A stretch of 57,958 bases of DNA from Flavobacteriales bacterium UBA6049 (GTDB lineage: Bacteria; Bacteroidota; Bacteroidia; Flavobacteriales_G; Salibacteraceae). The notes beneath the pieces were generated by a model. It searched no databases, was not told the origin of the DNA, and was given only the letters and a program-made list of their open reading frames with translations. A program made the position numbers and the translations under genes. Location: the NCBI GenBank assembly GCA_002429085.1, contig DIYR01000094.1:1-57958 (forward strand). The letters are read 5' to 3'. This document shows positions 34,784 to 43,535 of the stretch, in pieces. Every line of letters starts with the position of its first letter. Within the stretch, counting starts at the first letter, position 1.

Positions 34784-36607
34784 ATGCGATTTCAGAACCT
34801 ACTTTTAGTAGCTTTTTTCATAATTAGTTCAATAACAACCTTTGCTCAACAAGAACCCCAAGTGGTAGAAGATGAGCAAGGTTCGTTTTATATTCACTTA
34901 GTAGAGAAAGGGCAGACTTTATATGCCATTTCTAAGAAGTATGCTGTTGAGGTTAGCGCTATTACGTTAGCCAATCCAGAAATTGAAGGAAATGGAATTA
35001 AAATAGGTCAAACCTTACGTATTCCAGTAGAACAGGTCAATAAGAAAGAGCTGAAGAAGAGTGAAGTAACGATTGTTGGCGATACTATTATTCATAAGGT
35101 AGTGAAGAAAGAAACGCTCTATTCGTTAGCTAAAAAGTATGAATTGAGTGTAGAAGAGCTAACAGCAATAAACCCTTCAGTGCAAGAAGGGTTGAAGATT
35201 GGAACAGAGTTGAAAATCCCAACATCTTCAACACAAGAACCTCAGAAAGAAGAGTTTGTTTTGGCCAGAGAAGATAGCTTACAGTTCCATATTGTAGAGC
35301 CAAAAGAAACAATGTATTCGCTGTCTAAGTTGTATAACATCAGTATAGATTCTCTTCAACTGATTAATGGTGGGTTGCCTGATGGTTTAAAGATTGGAGC
35401 AGCAATTCGTGTTCCTAAGCAAAATCCAAAGTACGAGTTAGAAAAGCAGGTAGAGAAACAAGTAGCGGACTCGTTGGCAGAGGAAAACTGGATGCAAACA
35501 GAGCCATTCAAAATTGGAGTGTTCTTACCGTTTTATCTTAGTAAAGCTGATACTGCTGATACAACAGTAAATGTGTCTAGACATGCATCAGGAGTTTACA
35601 GACAATCAACAATTGCCCTTGATTTTTATGCAGGCACACAAATAGCGATAGATAGCTTGAAACAACAAGGTTTGTGGGCTGACATTCACTATTTCGATAC
35701 AGAAAATAACTCAGATTCGGTAAGAGCTTTAATGGCCGCAGATAGCATGCATACCTTTGATTTGTTTGTTGGACCATTGTATAAATCTCACTTTATGTAC
35801 GTGAGTAAGTTTGCTAATCAGTTCAATATTCCAATCGTATCTCCAGTTAAGATTTCATCCAAGGTATTGTTAGATCAACCTTCGGCAGTGAAATTGTACC
35901 CAAATGAAGTAGCTCATGTGAAGGCGATAGCAAACTATGCAGTAAATCATTTTGCAGATTCTAATTTGTTATTCCTAAATCCAGGCAGGTTTAACGAGCA
36001 CGATAAAGCAGAGCTGTTTAAAAAGTTTGCGAATCAAGAGTTAGCAAAGTTGGAGAAAGACTCTATTCTCGAAGTTTCAATCTATACTATATCGCGCAGT
36101 AAAGTTTTACAACAAGTAAAAGATTCAACGCACTATACGGTTGCTATGGTTTCTGAAAATCAAGCATATGTGAGTGAGTTGATGACCATACTGAACGATA
36201 TTGCTCTTAGTAAAAGAGGAATTACATTCACATTAATTGGTCCAGAAAAATGGGCGGATTTTGATAACATCGAATCAACGTACTGGATGAATTTGCATGT
36301 TTACGTAACTTCAAGTACCTATATTGATTACGATTTACAAGGTACCAAGCAGTTCATTTCATCATTCCGTCATCAGTACCATACGGATCCACAGCGATTT
36401 GCTTTTACTGGATTTGACGCTACGTATTTTGCGATGAATCAGCTGAAGGATTATGGTCCGTACTGGTTAAAGCACGTTGAAGAAAACAAACTAGAAGGTT
36501 TAAGCCAAAAGTTAGATTTTATTCAAGTAGGAGCTGAAAGCGGGTTCGAGAATCAAGGGGTATATATCTACACCATTCAGGATTACAGAAAAATTAGAGT
36601 TCAGTAA
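34784..36607 (+). CDS. Triple-LysM protein with periplasmic binding fold
   Basis: 607 aa from MRFQNLLLVAFFI, which opens a signal peptide ending TFAQ; an ATG five codons upstream lies inside guaA. Three LysM repeats (about 37-84, 100-145, 165-210) share the pattern H-x-V-x-K-x-x-T-L/M-Y-S/A-L/I-S/A-K. From about 240 on, the protein resembles a type I periplasmic-binding protein (IGVFLPFYLSKAD, FVGPLYKSHF, FAFTGFDATYFAM). LysM should bind peptidoglycan glycan; the binding-protein half has no transporter genes beside it, so it may be structural or a sensor. It is coupled to hemF by a one-base overlap. Confidence 0.85.
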   Translation: MRFQNLLLVAFFIISSITTFAQQEPQVVEDEQGSFYIHLVEKGQTLYAISKKYAVEVSAITLANPEIEGNGIKIGQTLRIPVEQVNKKELKKSEVTIVGDTIIHKVVKKETLYSLAKKYELSVEELTAINPSVQEGLKIGTELKIPTSSTQEPQKEEFVLAREDSLQFHIVEPKETMYSLSKLYNISIDSLQLINGGLPDGLKIGAAIRVPKQNPKYELEKQVEKQVADSLAEENWMQTEPFKIGVFLPFYLSKADTADTTVNVSRHASGVYRQSTIALDFYAGTQIAIDSLKQQGLWADIHYFDTENNSDSVRALMAADSMHTFDLFVGPLYKSHFMYVSKFANQFNIPIVSPVKISSKVLLDQPSAVKLYPNEVAHVKAIANYAVNHFADSNLLFLNPGRFNEHDKAELFKKFANQELAKLEKDSILEVSIYTISRSKVLQQVKDSTHYTVAMVSENQAYVSELMTILNDIALSKRGITFTLIGPEKWADFDNIESTYWMNLHVYVTSSTYIDYDLQGTKQFISSFRHQYHTDPQRFAFTGFDATYFAMNQLKDYGPYWLKHVEENKLEGLSQKLDFIQVGAESGFENQGVYIYTIQDYRKIRVQ

Positions 36608-37518
36608 TGAGCCAACCAACAAAAGAAACCATTGAAGCGTGGTTCAAAGAGCTTCAAGATTCCATTTGTAATGCATTAGAAGAAGCAGACCAAAAAGGCA
36701 AGTTTCAAGAAGATTTGTGGGAACGTTCAGGTGGAGGAGGGGGAAGAACCCGTATCATACAACATGGTCGGGTTATTGAGAAAGGTGGTGTAAACTTTTC
36801 TGCTGTTCACGGAACGTTGCCAGAACGTATTCAGCAAGCATTAAAAGTGAATTCTCGCGATTTCTTTGCTTCTGGAGTGAGTATCGTTTTACACCCAAAC
36901 AATCCACATGTTCCTATTATTCACATGAATACGCGCTACTTCGAGTTAGCTTATGGAACGTATTGGTTTGGAGGTGGAATTGACTTGACTCCACATTATG
37001 TTCAAGAAGACGATGCAGCTGAGTTTCACCAACGTTTAAAAGATGTGTGTGATGAAACAGATGCTTCATTCTATCCTGAGTATAAGAAATGGGCAGATGA
37101 CTACTTCTTTATCCCACACAGAAATGAAACACGCGGAGTAGGAGGAATCTTTTTCGACCGCTTGAAAGAGAGTGAAGCACATTCTAAAGAGTCCATTTTT
37201 GATTTTGTTAAGAATGTCGGTTCAGCATTTGCGCCAGCATACACGCACTTGATGCATAAGCATGGTAATAAATCTTTTACAGATGCAGAGAAAAACTGGC
37301 AACTACTAAGAAGAGGTAGGTACGTTGAGTTTAATTTGGTATATGATAAAGGAACCAAATTTGGACTTGAAACCTCTGGAAGAATTGAAAGTATTTTGAT
37401 GAGCTTACCAGAAATGGCATCTTGGCAGTATGATGTTCAACCAGAAGATGGTAGCAAAGAGAAAGCAACTTTAGATCTGCTCAAGAAGGACATAAATTGG
37501 ATACATTTGAATCAATAA
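36607..37518 (+). CDS. hemF: Oxygen-dependent coproporphyrinogen III oxidase
   Basis: 303 aa, normal HemF length. Diagnostic stretches: RSGGGGGRTRIIQHGRVIEKGGVNFS, FASGVSIVLHPNNPHVPIIHMNTRYFE, YWFGGGIDLTPHYV, RGVGGIFFDRL and RRGRYVEFNLVYDKGTKFGL. Converts coproporphyrinogen III to protoporphyrinogen IX using O2, so aerobic haem synthesis. Its start overlaps the LysM gene stop (TAATG). Two envelope genes follow closely, the second being a c-type haem protein. Confidence 0.96.
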   Translation: MSQPTKETIEAWFKELQDSICNALEEADQKGKFQEDLWERSGGGGGRTRIIQHGRVIEKGGVNFSAVHGTLPERIQQALKVNSRDFFASGVSIVLHPNNPHVPIIHMNTRYFELAYGTYWFGGGIDLTPHYVQEDDAAEFHQRLKDVCDETDASFYPEYKKWADDYFFIPHRNETRGVGGIFFDRLKESEAHSKESIFDFVKNVGSAFAPAYTHLMHKHGNKSFTDAEKNWQLLRRGRYVEFNLVYDKGTKFGLETSGRIESILMSLPEMASWQYDVQPEDGSKEKATLDLLKKDINWIHLNQ

Positions 37519-37523
37519 TTACA

Positions 37524-38069
37524 ATGATGAAAAAGCACTTTTTATTTGTAACCATCGGAGCTTTGGCATGTGCCACTTCATGTGCTCCTACAGCTGAAAA
37601 AGAAACAGCAAACGAAGAGACAACTGAAGCTACAGAAGTTGCTGAAGAGTCTAACGAAGAGGAAGTAACCTATCCGTATGCAGCTGGAGCAGAGTTTGAC
37701 GCGTCTACAGCAATCACACCAACAGAATTGTTAACCCAATTAGAAGGGTTTAATGGTGATAGCATGGAGGTAACTCTAGCAACATCTATCAACGAATGTT
37801 GTAAGAAAAAAGGATGTTGGATGTCTTTAGACATGGGCGAAGGAAACGAAGAGATGTTTGTTCGATTCAAGGACTATGAATTCTTTGTTCCATTAAATGC
37901 AGCAGGTCATGAAACTACTGTGCAAGGCATAGTTTATCGTGACACGATTACTGTAGCTCAATTACAACATTATGCTGAAGATGCAGGAGCATCAGCAGAT
38001 TCTATTGCTAGCATTACTGAACCAGAAGTAAAATTAGCTTTCCAGGCTAGTGGAGTAATGGTTCAATAA
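37524..38069 (+). CDS. DUF4920-type cysteine-rich lipoprotein
   Basis: 181 aa from the first of two adjacent ATGs (37524 or 37527). Lipobox ATSC (Cys20), then an acidic T/E-rich linker (about 25-55). The mature domain has ECCKKKGCWMSLDMG (around 92-106), the C-C-x3-G-C-W-M block I associate with DUF4920, and FVRFKDYEFFVPLNAAGHE. The cysteine cluster could bind a metal or act in redox. It follows hemF by six bases and is one base from the haem lipoprotein gene, suggesting a shared periplasmic metal or haem role (inferred). Confidence 0.75.
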   Translation: MMKKHFLFVTIGALACATSCAPTAEKETANEETTEATEVAEESNEEEVTYPYAAGAEFDASTAITPTELLTQLEGFNGDSMEVTLATSINECCKKKGCWMSLDMGEGNEEMFVRFKDYEFFVPLNAAGHETTVQGIVYRDTITVAQLQHYAEDAGASADSIASITEPEVKLAFQASGVMVQ

Positions 38070-38070
38070 G

Positions 38071-38526
38071 ATGAAGAAGATTAGTTTCATAGCTATTGGG
38101 ATTGCTTTTTTAATGGCATGTGGTTCAGCAACGCAAGAACCATCAGTTAAAGAAGAACCAGCAAAGAAATCTACAAAAAATGTAGCCAAGGTTCGAGAGA
38201 TCAGTGAACTAGCAGGCATCATGTTGACGATGCACGATCAGTTCAAAGAAATTAGAGGTTACGTAGAACGAGGAGAAGCAATTCCAGACTCGTTGCAGTG
38301 GAGTTTTGAAGCTATGAAAACAGCACAGCCAACAAAAGACATGTCCCTCGATGCAGGATTCGAGGGCATGGCTACGGCTTTTTTAGTTCAATTAGACACT
38401 ACCGTTGCTAACCCATCTATTGCTACTTACAACGATGCCCTAAACAGCTGCATCAGCTGTCATCAGAATTACTGCCCAGGGCCAATTGCGCGTATCAAAA
38501 AGTTAAAGCTGAAAGAAGGTAAGTAA
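38071..38526 (+). CDS. Mono-haem cytochrome c-like lipoprotein
   Basis: 151 aa. Lipobox FLMAC (Cys17), a basic K-rich linker, then a helical domain ending with the c-type haem motif C127-I-S-C130-H131 close to the C terminus. A four-helix protein with CxxCH in the last helix fits the cytochrome c-prime fold, with a possible sixth-ligand-free haem. It is located in the periplasm or facing it. It is adjacent to DUF4920 and hemF. Redox partner unknown; exact subfamily uncertain. Confidence 0.7.
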   Translation: MKKISFIAIGIAFLMACGSATQEPSVKEEPAKKSTKNVAKVREISELAGIMLTMHDQFKEIRGYVERGEAIPDSLQWSFEAMKTAQPTKDMSLDAGFEGMATAFLVQLDTTVANPSIATYNDALNSCISCHQNYCPGPIARIKKLKLKEGK

Positions 38527-38556
38527 GCTCCTTTACTATTCAATTCCCCTGTGAGT

Positions 38557-38587
38557 TCGAGTTACTCAACTTGTTGAGTTGTATCGA
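38557..38587. repeat. Inverted repeat between the haem lipoprotein and the island
   Basis: ACTCAA (38564-38569) and TTGAGT (38574-38579) around a 4-nt loop, inside an outer TCGA pair (38557-38560 with 38584-38587). No T-run follows, so it is not an obvious terminator; it could be an operator or a weak terminator at the border of the DUF6932 island. Confidence 0.4.
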
Positions 38588-38644
38588 GAACGGAAGGAAG
38601 AGAATGGAGTTATTACTCTTAATAGTTTTAGGTATTTGTTGAGT

Positions 38645-38672
38645 TTGTAGTTGTAAAGAATGTTTATACTTG
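38645..38672 (+). promoter_or_regulatory. Candidate promoter of the DUF6932-like pair
   Basis: TTG at 38645-38647, a 17-nt spacer and TATACTTG at 38665-38672 (one mismatch to TAnnTTTG). It lies 29 nt before the TTG start codon. Confidence 0.35.
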
Positions 38673-38701
38673 CTTATTAAGTAATAACGGTACACCATCC
38701 A

Positions 38702-39253
38702 TTGATTCCCGACTTTGACCATAACAGTGTGATTCCTCCAAAACTGGAGAATCCAACTAGACCTGAGGATCTTAGTCCTTTTAGCTGCACAACTCTAGAA
38801 TTATGTGAGAAATTTGCAACGAGTAAGGAAAGAGTTGAGATATTATTCAATTTGTTGAAATTCAGATTAACGCTGTGTGATCTTGGTGTTGAAAATGGGT
38901 TTCAATGGTTGGACGGAAGTTTCACCGAAAATGTAGAAGAACTTCAGAGTAGACCTCCAAATGATTTAGATTTAGTAACTTTTTATAGTGAAGTTGATTT
39001 ATCTAAGCAGGAGTTTGTTTATAAAGAACTTCCAGAGTTTTTTACACCAAGTCTTGCGAAGACCAATTATAAACTGGATCATTACGCTGTTGATTTAAAT
39101 ATTAATCCTTTCGACTTAGTAGAATATACTAGGTACTGGATACAACTTTTCACACATAATCGACAGGGAATATGGAAAGGAATGTTAAAAATACGATTAG
39201 GTACAACCGAATCTGATAAGGAAGCGTTAGACTATTTGAACAGCATTATGTGA
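38702..39253 (+). CDS. Nucleotidyltransferase-like protein (DUF6932 type)
   Basis: 183 aa with TTG start: no ATG is available before a stop eight codons upstream, and the resulting MIPDFDHNSVIPP matches how I remember this family beginning. Residues 72-73 (DGS) and Asp88/Asp90 (NDLDLVTF) give the G-S-x14-D-x-D signature of the nucleotidyltransferase fold. The third acidic residue is not obvious; D106-ish or later ones (LDHYAVDLN) could serve. Short NTase-fold proteins of this kind often modify a partner or tRNA, for example in toxin-antitoxin pairs. The next gene overlaps its stop (TGATG or GTG alternative), so the two are translationally coupled. Confidence 0.65.
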   Translation: MIPDFDHNSVIPPKLENPTRPEDLSPFSCTTLELCEKFATSKERVEILFNLLKFRLTLCDLGVENGFQWLDGSFTENVEELQSRPPNDLDLVTFYSEVDLSKQEFVYKELPEFFTPSLAKTNYKLDHYAVDLNINPFDLVEYTRYWIQLFTHNRQGIWKGMLKIRLGTTESDKEALDYLNSIM

Positions 39254-40176
39254 TGAGCGTTTTTTTGAGAAGAAATAAAATCAAAGAGGAAATTTTAAAT
39301 ACTGAAAGACTTCTTGAATCAGTTTCTGATCATCCTTTTATGTCTATTGGCCTCAAGGAGAAAATAGAAAGCTTAAATGCTGAATTAAGTCAAATGCCTG
39401 AAGTTTTAAGAGAACCAAAGTTGAGGATGCTTTTTAGTGGAAACGCGGTATTTGGATCAATTGGTATAAAATCTTCTTTTTTAGGGAAAACTGTTAAACC
39501 TGTTCAGGAACTTATAAAAACTCAAACTGCATTAATTAAATATGGTGGAGTAGGTGGGCGAGGTAGGACAAAAAAATCATCATATTCAGAGTTATTTATT
39601 ACAGCTCTGCCCACAGGGTCATTTGGTGTGGAGTTAACTCAATTGGCTGCAGAGGAATTGTTCCAAATTGACGAAGTTTCAGAAGCAATTCAACAAGTAG
39701 TTGATCTTGTGGAAGCGACATCAGGAGACAATGAAGTTTTTGAATCAATTTTAGAGTTTACGCCTAAAAGAAGTCTTGCTAATCTCAAGAGTTTCTTCAA
39801 AACTATTCATGAGGCAAATTCGATTTTGAAGATTGAAACTAATACAACTGAGTTATCATTAACTGAAAGTGAAATTAGAGATGCATTTGAAAGGGTGAAT
39901 TCTACCGAAAACGAAGAAAACGAAACTGTAATAGAGGGTGTTTTACGGGGTATTCTTTTGGATTCTGGGAAATTTGAGATGACTTCTTCAGAATCTGGAG
40001 AGCTAATAAGTGGAATAATAAATCCTGATATTCCCGAAGAGACAAGGTTTGAATATGATAGAAAGTTTTTAAACAAGACATGTCAAGTTCTATTGCAAGT
40101 TAATAGAACGATCTTTGTTTCAGGCCAAGAGAAGACGTCTTATGAGTTGATAGAGATCCTTGAATTGAAAGAATAA
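39253..40176 (+). CDS. Unknown partner protein of the NTase-like gene
   Basis: 307 aa from ATG (a GTG one codon upstream is possible). Residues 1-45 are a charged coiled coil. The middle carries LRMLFSGNAVFGSIGIKSSFL, then SSYSELFITALPTGSFGVEL (about 113-132), which looks like the core of a conserved family with motif G-S-F-G. A helical stretch follows, and the C-terminal 80 residues are beta-rich (VIEGVLRGILLDSGKFEM, ELISGIINPDIP, TCQVLLQVNRTIF), perhaps a small barrel. No signal peptide. Not recognised. Strict coupling to the NTase-like gene suggests a two-component module, possibly stress, toxin-antitoxin or anti-phage; function unproven. Confidence 0.6.
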   Translation: MSVFLRRNKIKEEILNTERLLESVSDHPFMSIGLKEKIESLNAELSQMPEVLREPKLRMLFSGNAVFGSIGIKSSFLGKTVKPVQELIKTQTALIKYGGVGGRGRTKKSSYSELFITALPTGSFGVELTQLAAEELFQIDEVSEAIQQVVDLVEATSGDNEVFESILEFTPKRSLANLKSFFKTIHEANSILKIETNTTELSLTESEIRDAFERVNSTENEENETVIEGVLRGILLDSGKFEMTSSESGELISGIINPDIPEETRFEYDRKFLNKTCQVLLQVNRTIFVSGQEKTSYELIEILELKE

Positions 40177-40233
40177 TAAAAGAGGTTGTCCTTACGGATT
40201 AATGGTTTTAATGCAATCATAACCATCCAAAAC

Positions 40234-40265
40234 AAAAAATCCCCGATGTTGCCACCGAGGATTTT
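40234..40265 (-). terminator. Terminator of ettA
   Basis: Arms AAAATCC (40236-40242) and GGATTTT (40259-40265), with an imperfect inner stem. On the minus strand the hairpin is followed by a run of six T's, so it ends the ettA transcript; it also separates it from the convergent NTase island. Confidence 0.75.
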
Positions 40266-40270
40266 GAGAT

Positions 40271-41959
40271 TTACTCTTTGATGAGTTTCTTGTATTTGAA
40301 TCGTTTGGGTTCTACATCGCCCAAGCGTTTGCGTTTGTTTTCTTCGTATTCACTGAACGATCCTTCAAAATAATATACTTGAGAATCTCCTTCGAATGCT
40401 AGGATGTGTGTACACACACGATCTAAGAACCAACGGTCGTGAGAGATGATTACTGCACAACCGGCAAAATCGTTAATAGCTTCTTCTAATGCACGAAGTG
40501 TGTTTACATCAATATCGTTGGTAGGCTCATCCAATAACAATACGTTGGCTTCTTGCTTCAAGCTCATTGCTAAGTGTAGTCGATTTCGCTCTCCACCTGA
40601 TAATACACCAACTTTCTTCTGCTGATCATTACCCGTAAAGTTGAACTTCCCACAATAAGCACGCGAGTTAATAGATCTACCACCTAGTTCAATTACATCG
40701 TTCCCATCAGAAATTACTTCAAATACAGTCTTCTCAGGATTCAACGATTCGTGACTTTGATCTACGTAAGAAATCTTAACCGTTTCACCAACATTGAAAG
40801 AACCAGCATCTGGTGTTTCTTGATCCATAATCATACGGAAGATGGTCGTCTTACCAGCACCATTTGGTCCAATAATTCCAACTACACCAGCAGGAGGAAG
40901 GTTAAACTCTAATCCTTCGTACAGCAATTTATCGCCATATGCTTTCTTTACCTGTTCTGCATGAATTACTTCGTTCCCTAAACGTGGTCCAGGAGGAATC
41001 CATAATTCTAGTTTAGCTTCTTTCTCTTTTACGTCTTCATGAAGCATAGATTCATAGTTCTTTAAACGAGCTTTACCTTTAGACTGACGTCCTTTAGCTC
41101 CTTGTCGAACCCATTCTAACTCTCGCTTCAATGTTTTTTGACGCTTACTTTCTTGCTTTTCTTCTTGCTCTAAGCGCTTGGTTTTTTGCTCTAACCAACT
41201 AGTGTAGTTCCCTTTAAACGGAATTCCTTCACCGCGATCTAATTCTAGAATCCAGCCAGCAACATTATCTAAGAAATAACGGTCATGCGTTACGGCAATT
41301 ACGGTTCCTGCATATTGCTGTAAGTGGTGCTCTAACCACAATACAGATTCTGCATCTAAGTGGTTGGTAGGCTCATCTAGGAGTAGGATATCTGGTTTTT
41401 GAAGTAATAATCTACATAAAGCAACTCTACGTTTCTCACCACCAGAAAGTACATTGATTGGCTTATCGCCATCAGGGCAATTCAATGCATCCATTGCGCG
41501 CTGTAGAGTAGACTCTAACTCCCAAGCGTTCATGGCATCAATTTTATCTTGAACTACTGCTTGTCGAGCCATGAGTTTCTCCATTTTCTCTGGATTCTCA
41601 TATACCTCAGGTAAACCAAACTGATTGTTCAAATCTTCGTATTCCTGCAATAAAGAAACTGCTTCAGCGGCACCTTCTTTCACGATATCCATTACCGTTT
41701 TATCAGGATCTAGCTCTGGCTCTTGTTCTAAGTAACCTACCGTATAGCCTTGCGAAAAAACTACATCACCTTGGTAACTCTTATCAACCCCAGCAATAAT
41801 GCGAAGTAAGGTAGATTTACCAGCACCGTTTAAACCAAGAATCCCGATTTTGGCACCGTAGAAAAACGATAGATAAATGTCTTTTAATACTTGTTTGTTG
41901 GGCGGATGAATTTTACTCACCCCCTGCATGGAGAAGATGATCTTCTTATCGTCTGACAT
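40271..41959 (-). CDS. ettA: Energy-dependent translational throttle protein EttA
   Basis: 562 aa from MSDDKKIIFSMQGVSK, the canonical EttA start; an in-frame extension would run into the preceding gene. It has two ABC-F cassettes: Walker A GLNGAGKS and GPNGAGKT, signatures LSGGEKRR and LSGGERNR, Walker B LLLDEPTNHLD and LLLDEPTNDID. The inter-domain linker (about 245-320) is charged and helical. It binds the ribosomal E site and gates the first elongation steps according to ATP/ADP. It starts 10 bases after the secreted hypothetical gene. Confidence 0.95.
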   Translation of the reverse strand: MSDDKKIIFSMQGVSKIHPPNKQVLKDIYLSFFYGAKIGILGLNGAGKSTLLRIIAGVDKSYQGDVVFSQGYTVGYLEQEPELDPDKTVMDIVKEGAAEAVSLLQEYEDLNNQFGLPEVYENPEKMEKLMARQAVVQDKIDAMNAWELESTLQRAMDALNCPDGDKPINVLSGGEKRRVALCRLLLQKPDILLLDEPTNHLDAESVLWLEHHLQQYAGTVIAVTHDRYFLDNVAGWILELDRGEGIPFKGNYTSWLEQKTKRLEQEEKQESKRQKTLKRELEWVRQGAKGRQSKGKARLKNYESMLHEDVKEKEAKLELWIPPGPRLGNEVIHAEQVKKAYGDKLLYEGLEFNLPPAGVVGIIGPNGAGKTTIFRMIMDQETPDAGSFNVGETVKISYVDQSHESLNPEKTVFEVISDGNDVIELGGRSINSRAYCGKFNFTGNDQQKKVGVLSGGERNRLHLAMSLKQEANVLLLDEPTNDIDVNTLRALEEAINDFAGCAVIISHDRWFLDRVCTHILAFEGDSQVYYFEGSFSEYEENKRKRLGDVEPKRFKYKKLIKE

Positions 41960-41969
41960 GAATTGTGAA

Positions 41970-42629
41970 TTAAGGTTTTTGTAATGGATGACGTTCATTG
42001 TATTTCTGAATGAACGCATACATTTCTTTACGTTGATGGCGCCTTTTCAGCGCTTTAAATTCTTCTACTAAAGTAGGGTCATCTGCCATAAACTCCATTA
42101 AAGATTCTGGAGATAATTCAGCAGCTTTTTCAAGGTCAGCGTGCATGATGTATTCTGTTGGACCTCCACCAGTAATGTTTACACCCATACCAACACCTGC
42201 ACCACCCCAGCTACTAGCTCCAAAACCAACACTTGGCTGTACGGTTGGAGTTGGTCTTACTGGAATAAAACAAATGGTTCCAACAGTAGCCATCTTGGCA
42301 AATTCTCCCTTCCCCATATTCAAATAGGGGTCGCCATTTTTACAGTAACCAAAAAGCCCATCTACGACTGCACTTTTAATGGTATCGTTCTCTGTATATC
42401 GAAAACTAGGTTTAGCCATTACCTCCTTGAAAAAATTAGGATGAATGGTTTTTACCGTTGTAATTAACTGTTCAGGACGAATAGGGTCGTTATTCTTGAA
42501 AGATTCGATTGTTGGATAGAACCCATCGATATAAGCATGAACGGAATCTTCTTCATAATAGGCATAATCCTGTCCAAATACGACAATCGGAAAAATTACC
42601 AGACTTACTATCAACAACCAATTTTTCAT
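41970..42629 (-). CDS. Secreted hypothetical protein with Gly-rich insert
   Basis: 219 aa. A signal peptide ends VVFGQ (1-20). Residues 60-125 have the pattern KTIHPNFFKEVMAKPSF and GLFGYCKNGDPYLN, followed by a glycine-rich hydrophobic stretch (about 150-172, SVGFGASSWGGAGVG) and a charged helical C terminus. No family recognised. It lies between rimK (whose stop is directly adjacent) and ettA, all on the minus strand, probably one transcript. Envelope location is inferred from the signal peptide. Confidence 0.65.
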   Translation of the reverse strand: MKNWLLIVSLVIFPIVVFGQDYAYYEEDSVHAYIDGFYPTIESFKNNDPIRPEQLITTVKTIHPNFFKEVMAKPSFRYTENDTIKSAVVDGLFGYCKNGDPYLNMGKGEFAKMATVGTICFIPVRPTPTVQPSVGFGASSWGGAGVGMGVNITGGGPTEYIMHADLEKAAELSPESLMEFMADDPTLVEEFKALKRRHQRKEMYAFIQKYNERHPLQKP

Positions 42630-43535
42630 TTACGCTCCTACTTTATCTACTTTACGTTTTGATTTTGCTCCAGTTTCAACAAATTCAATCAATTTATCGG
42701 CAATATCAATTCCAGTGGCTTTTTCAATCCCTTCTAAACCTGGACTTGAATTTACTTCTAAAATCAAAGGTCCGCGTTCGCTTTGAAGCATATCTACACC
42801 TGCAACGCCCAAGCCCATGGCTTTAGCTGCTTCAATAGCAGCCTTCTTTTCTGCTCTTGAAAGCTTCACTACTTTAGATGAACCACCACGGTGTAAATTG
42901 CTTCTAAATTCTCCTTCAGCTCCTTGGCGTTTCATAGCGCCCACTACTTTTCCATCAATTACAAATGCTCTGATATCGGCACCATTAGCTTCTGCAATAA
43001 ACTCTTGAACAAGCATATGCGCATTCAATCCATGAAAAGCTTCTACTACCGATTTGGCGGCTTTTTTTGTTTCTGCCAATACCACGCCAATGCCTTGTGT
43101 TCCTTCGAGCAACTTTATTACAACGGGAGTTCCGCCAATTTCTTGGATGAGTTTGTCGATTTGTTTGGGATTACTGGCAAATACTGTTTTAGGAATTCCT
43201 ACGTGGTAGCGCGACAAAATTTGCAAACTGCGGAGTTTATCACGAGATCGTACAATTGAAATAGAGGAGTTTGCTGTAAACTTTCCCATCATTTCAAACT
43301 GACGGACAATAGCTGTTCCATAAAAGGTGACAGAGGCACCAATTCTTGGAATAATGGCATCTACATCTGAAAGCAATTTACCTTGATAGTAAACGCGTGG
43401 ATCTCCAATGTCGGCCGTAACCGAGCACTTCAAATGATCAATTACCACTGCTTCATGACCACGTTTTTCAATGGCTTCAACCAATCTACTTGTTGAGTAT
43501 AGGTTGGCATTTCGCGATAAAACTGCAATTTTCAT
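42630..43535 (-). CDS. rimK: RimK-family alpha-L-glutamate ligase
   Basis: 301 aa ATP-grasp enzyme. N-terminal MKIAVLSRNANLYST, a PRIGASVTFYGTAIVRQFE segment, the ATP-grasp core GGTPVVIKLLEGTQGIGVVLAE, and the metal-binding ILEVNSSPGLEGIEKATG. The size and motifs match RimK, which adds glutamates to the C terminus of ribosomal protein S6 (or makes poly-glutamate). The C-terminal tail is lysine-rich. It overlaps the retropepsin-like gene by four bases (ATGA), the rimB-rimK order known from other bacteria. Confidence 0.9.
   Translation of the reverse strand: MKIAVLSRNANLYSTSRLVEAIEKRGHEAVVIDHLKCSVTADIGDPRVYYQGKLLSDVDAIIPRIGASVTFYGTAIVRQFEMMGKFTANSSISIVRSRDKLRSLQILSRYHVGIPKTVFASNPKQIDKLIQEIGGTPVVIKLLEGTQGIGVVLAETKKAAKSVVEAFHGLNAHMLVQEFIAEANGADIRAFVIDGKVVGAMKRQGAEGEFRSNLHRGGSSKVVKLSRAEKKAAIEAAKAMGLGVAGVDMLQSERGPLILEVNSSPGLEGIEKATGIDIADKLIEFVETGAKSKRKVDKVGA

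Noticed and set aside
38557..38587. Inverted repeat as a rho-independent terminator
   Set aside because: No T-run follows either arm; it is listed only as an inverted repeat.
41960..42019. Longer start for ettA
   Set aside because: It would overlap the preceding gene by 50 bases, while the family start MSDDKKIIFSM fits at 41959.
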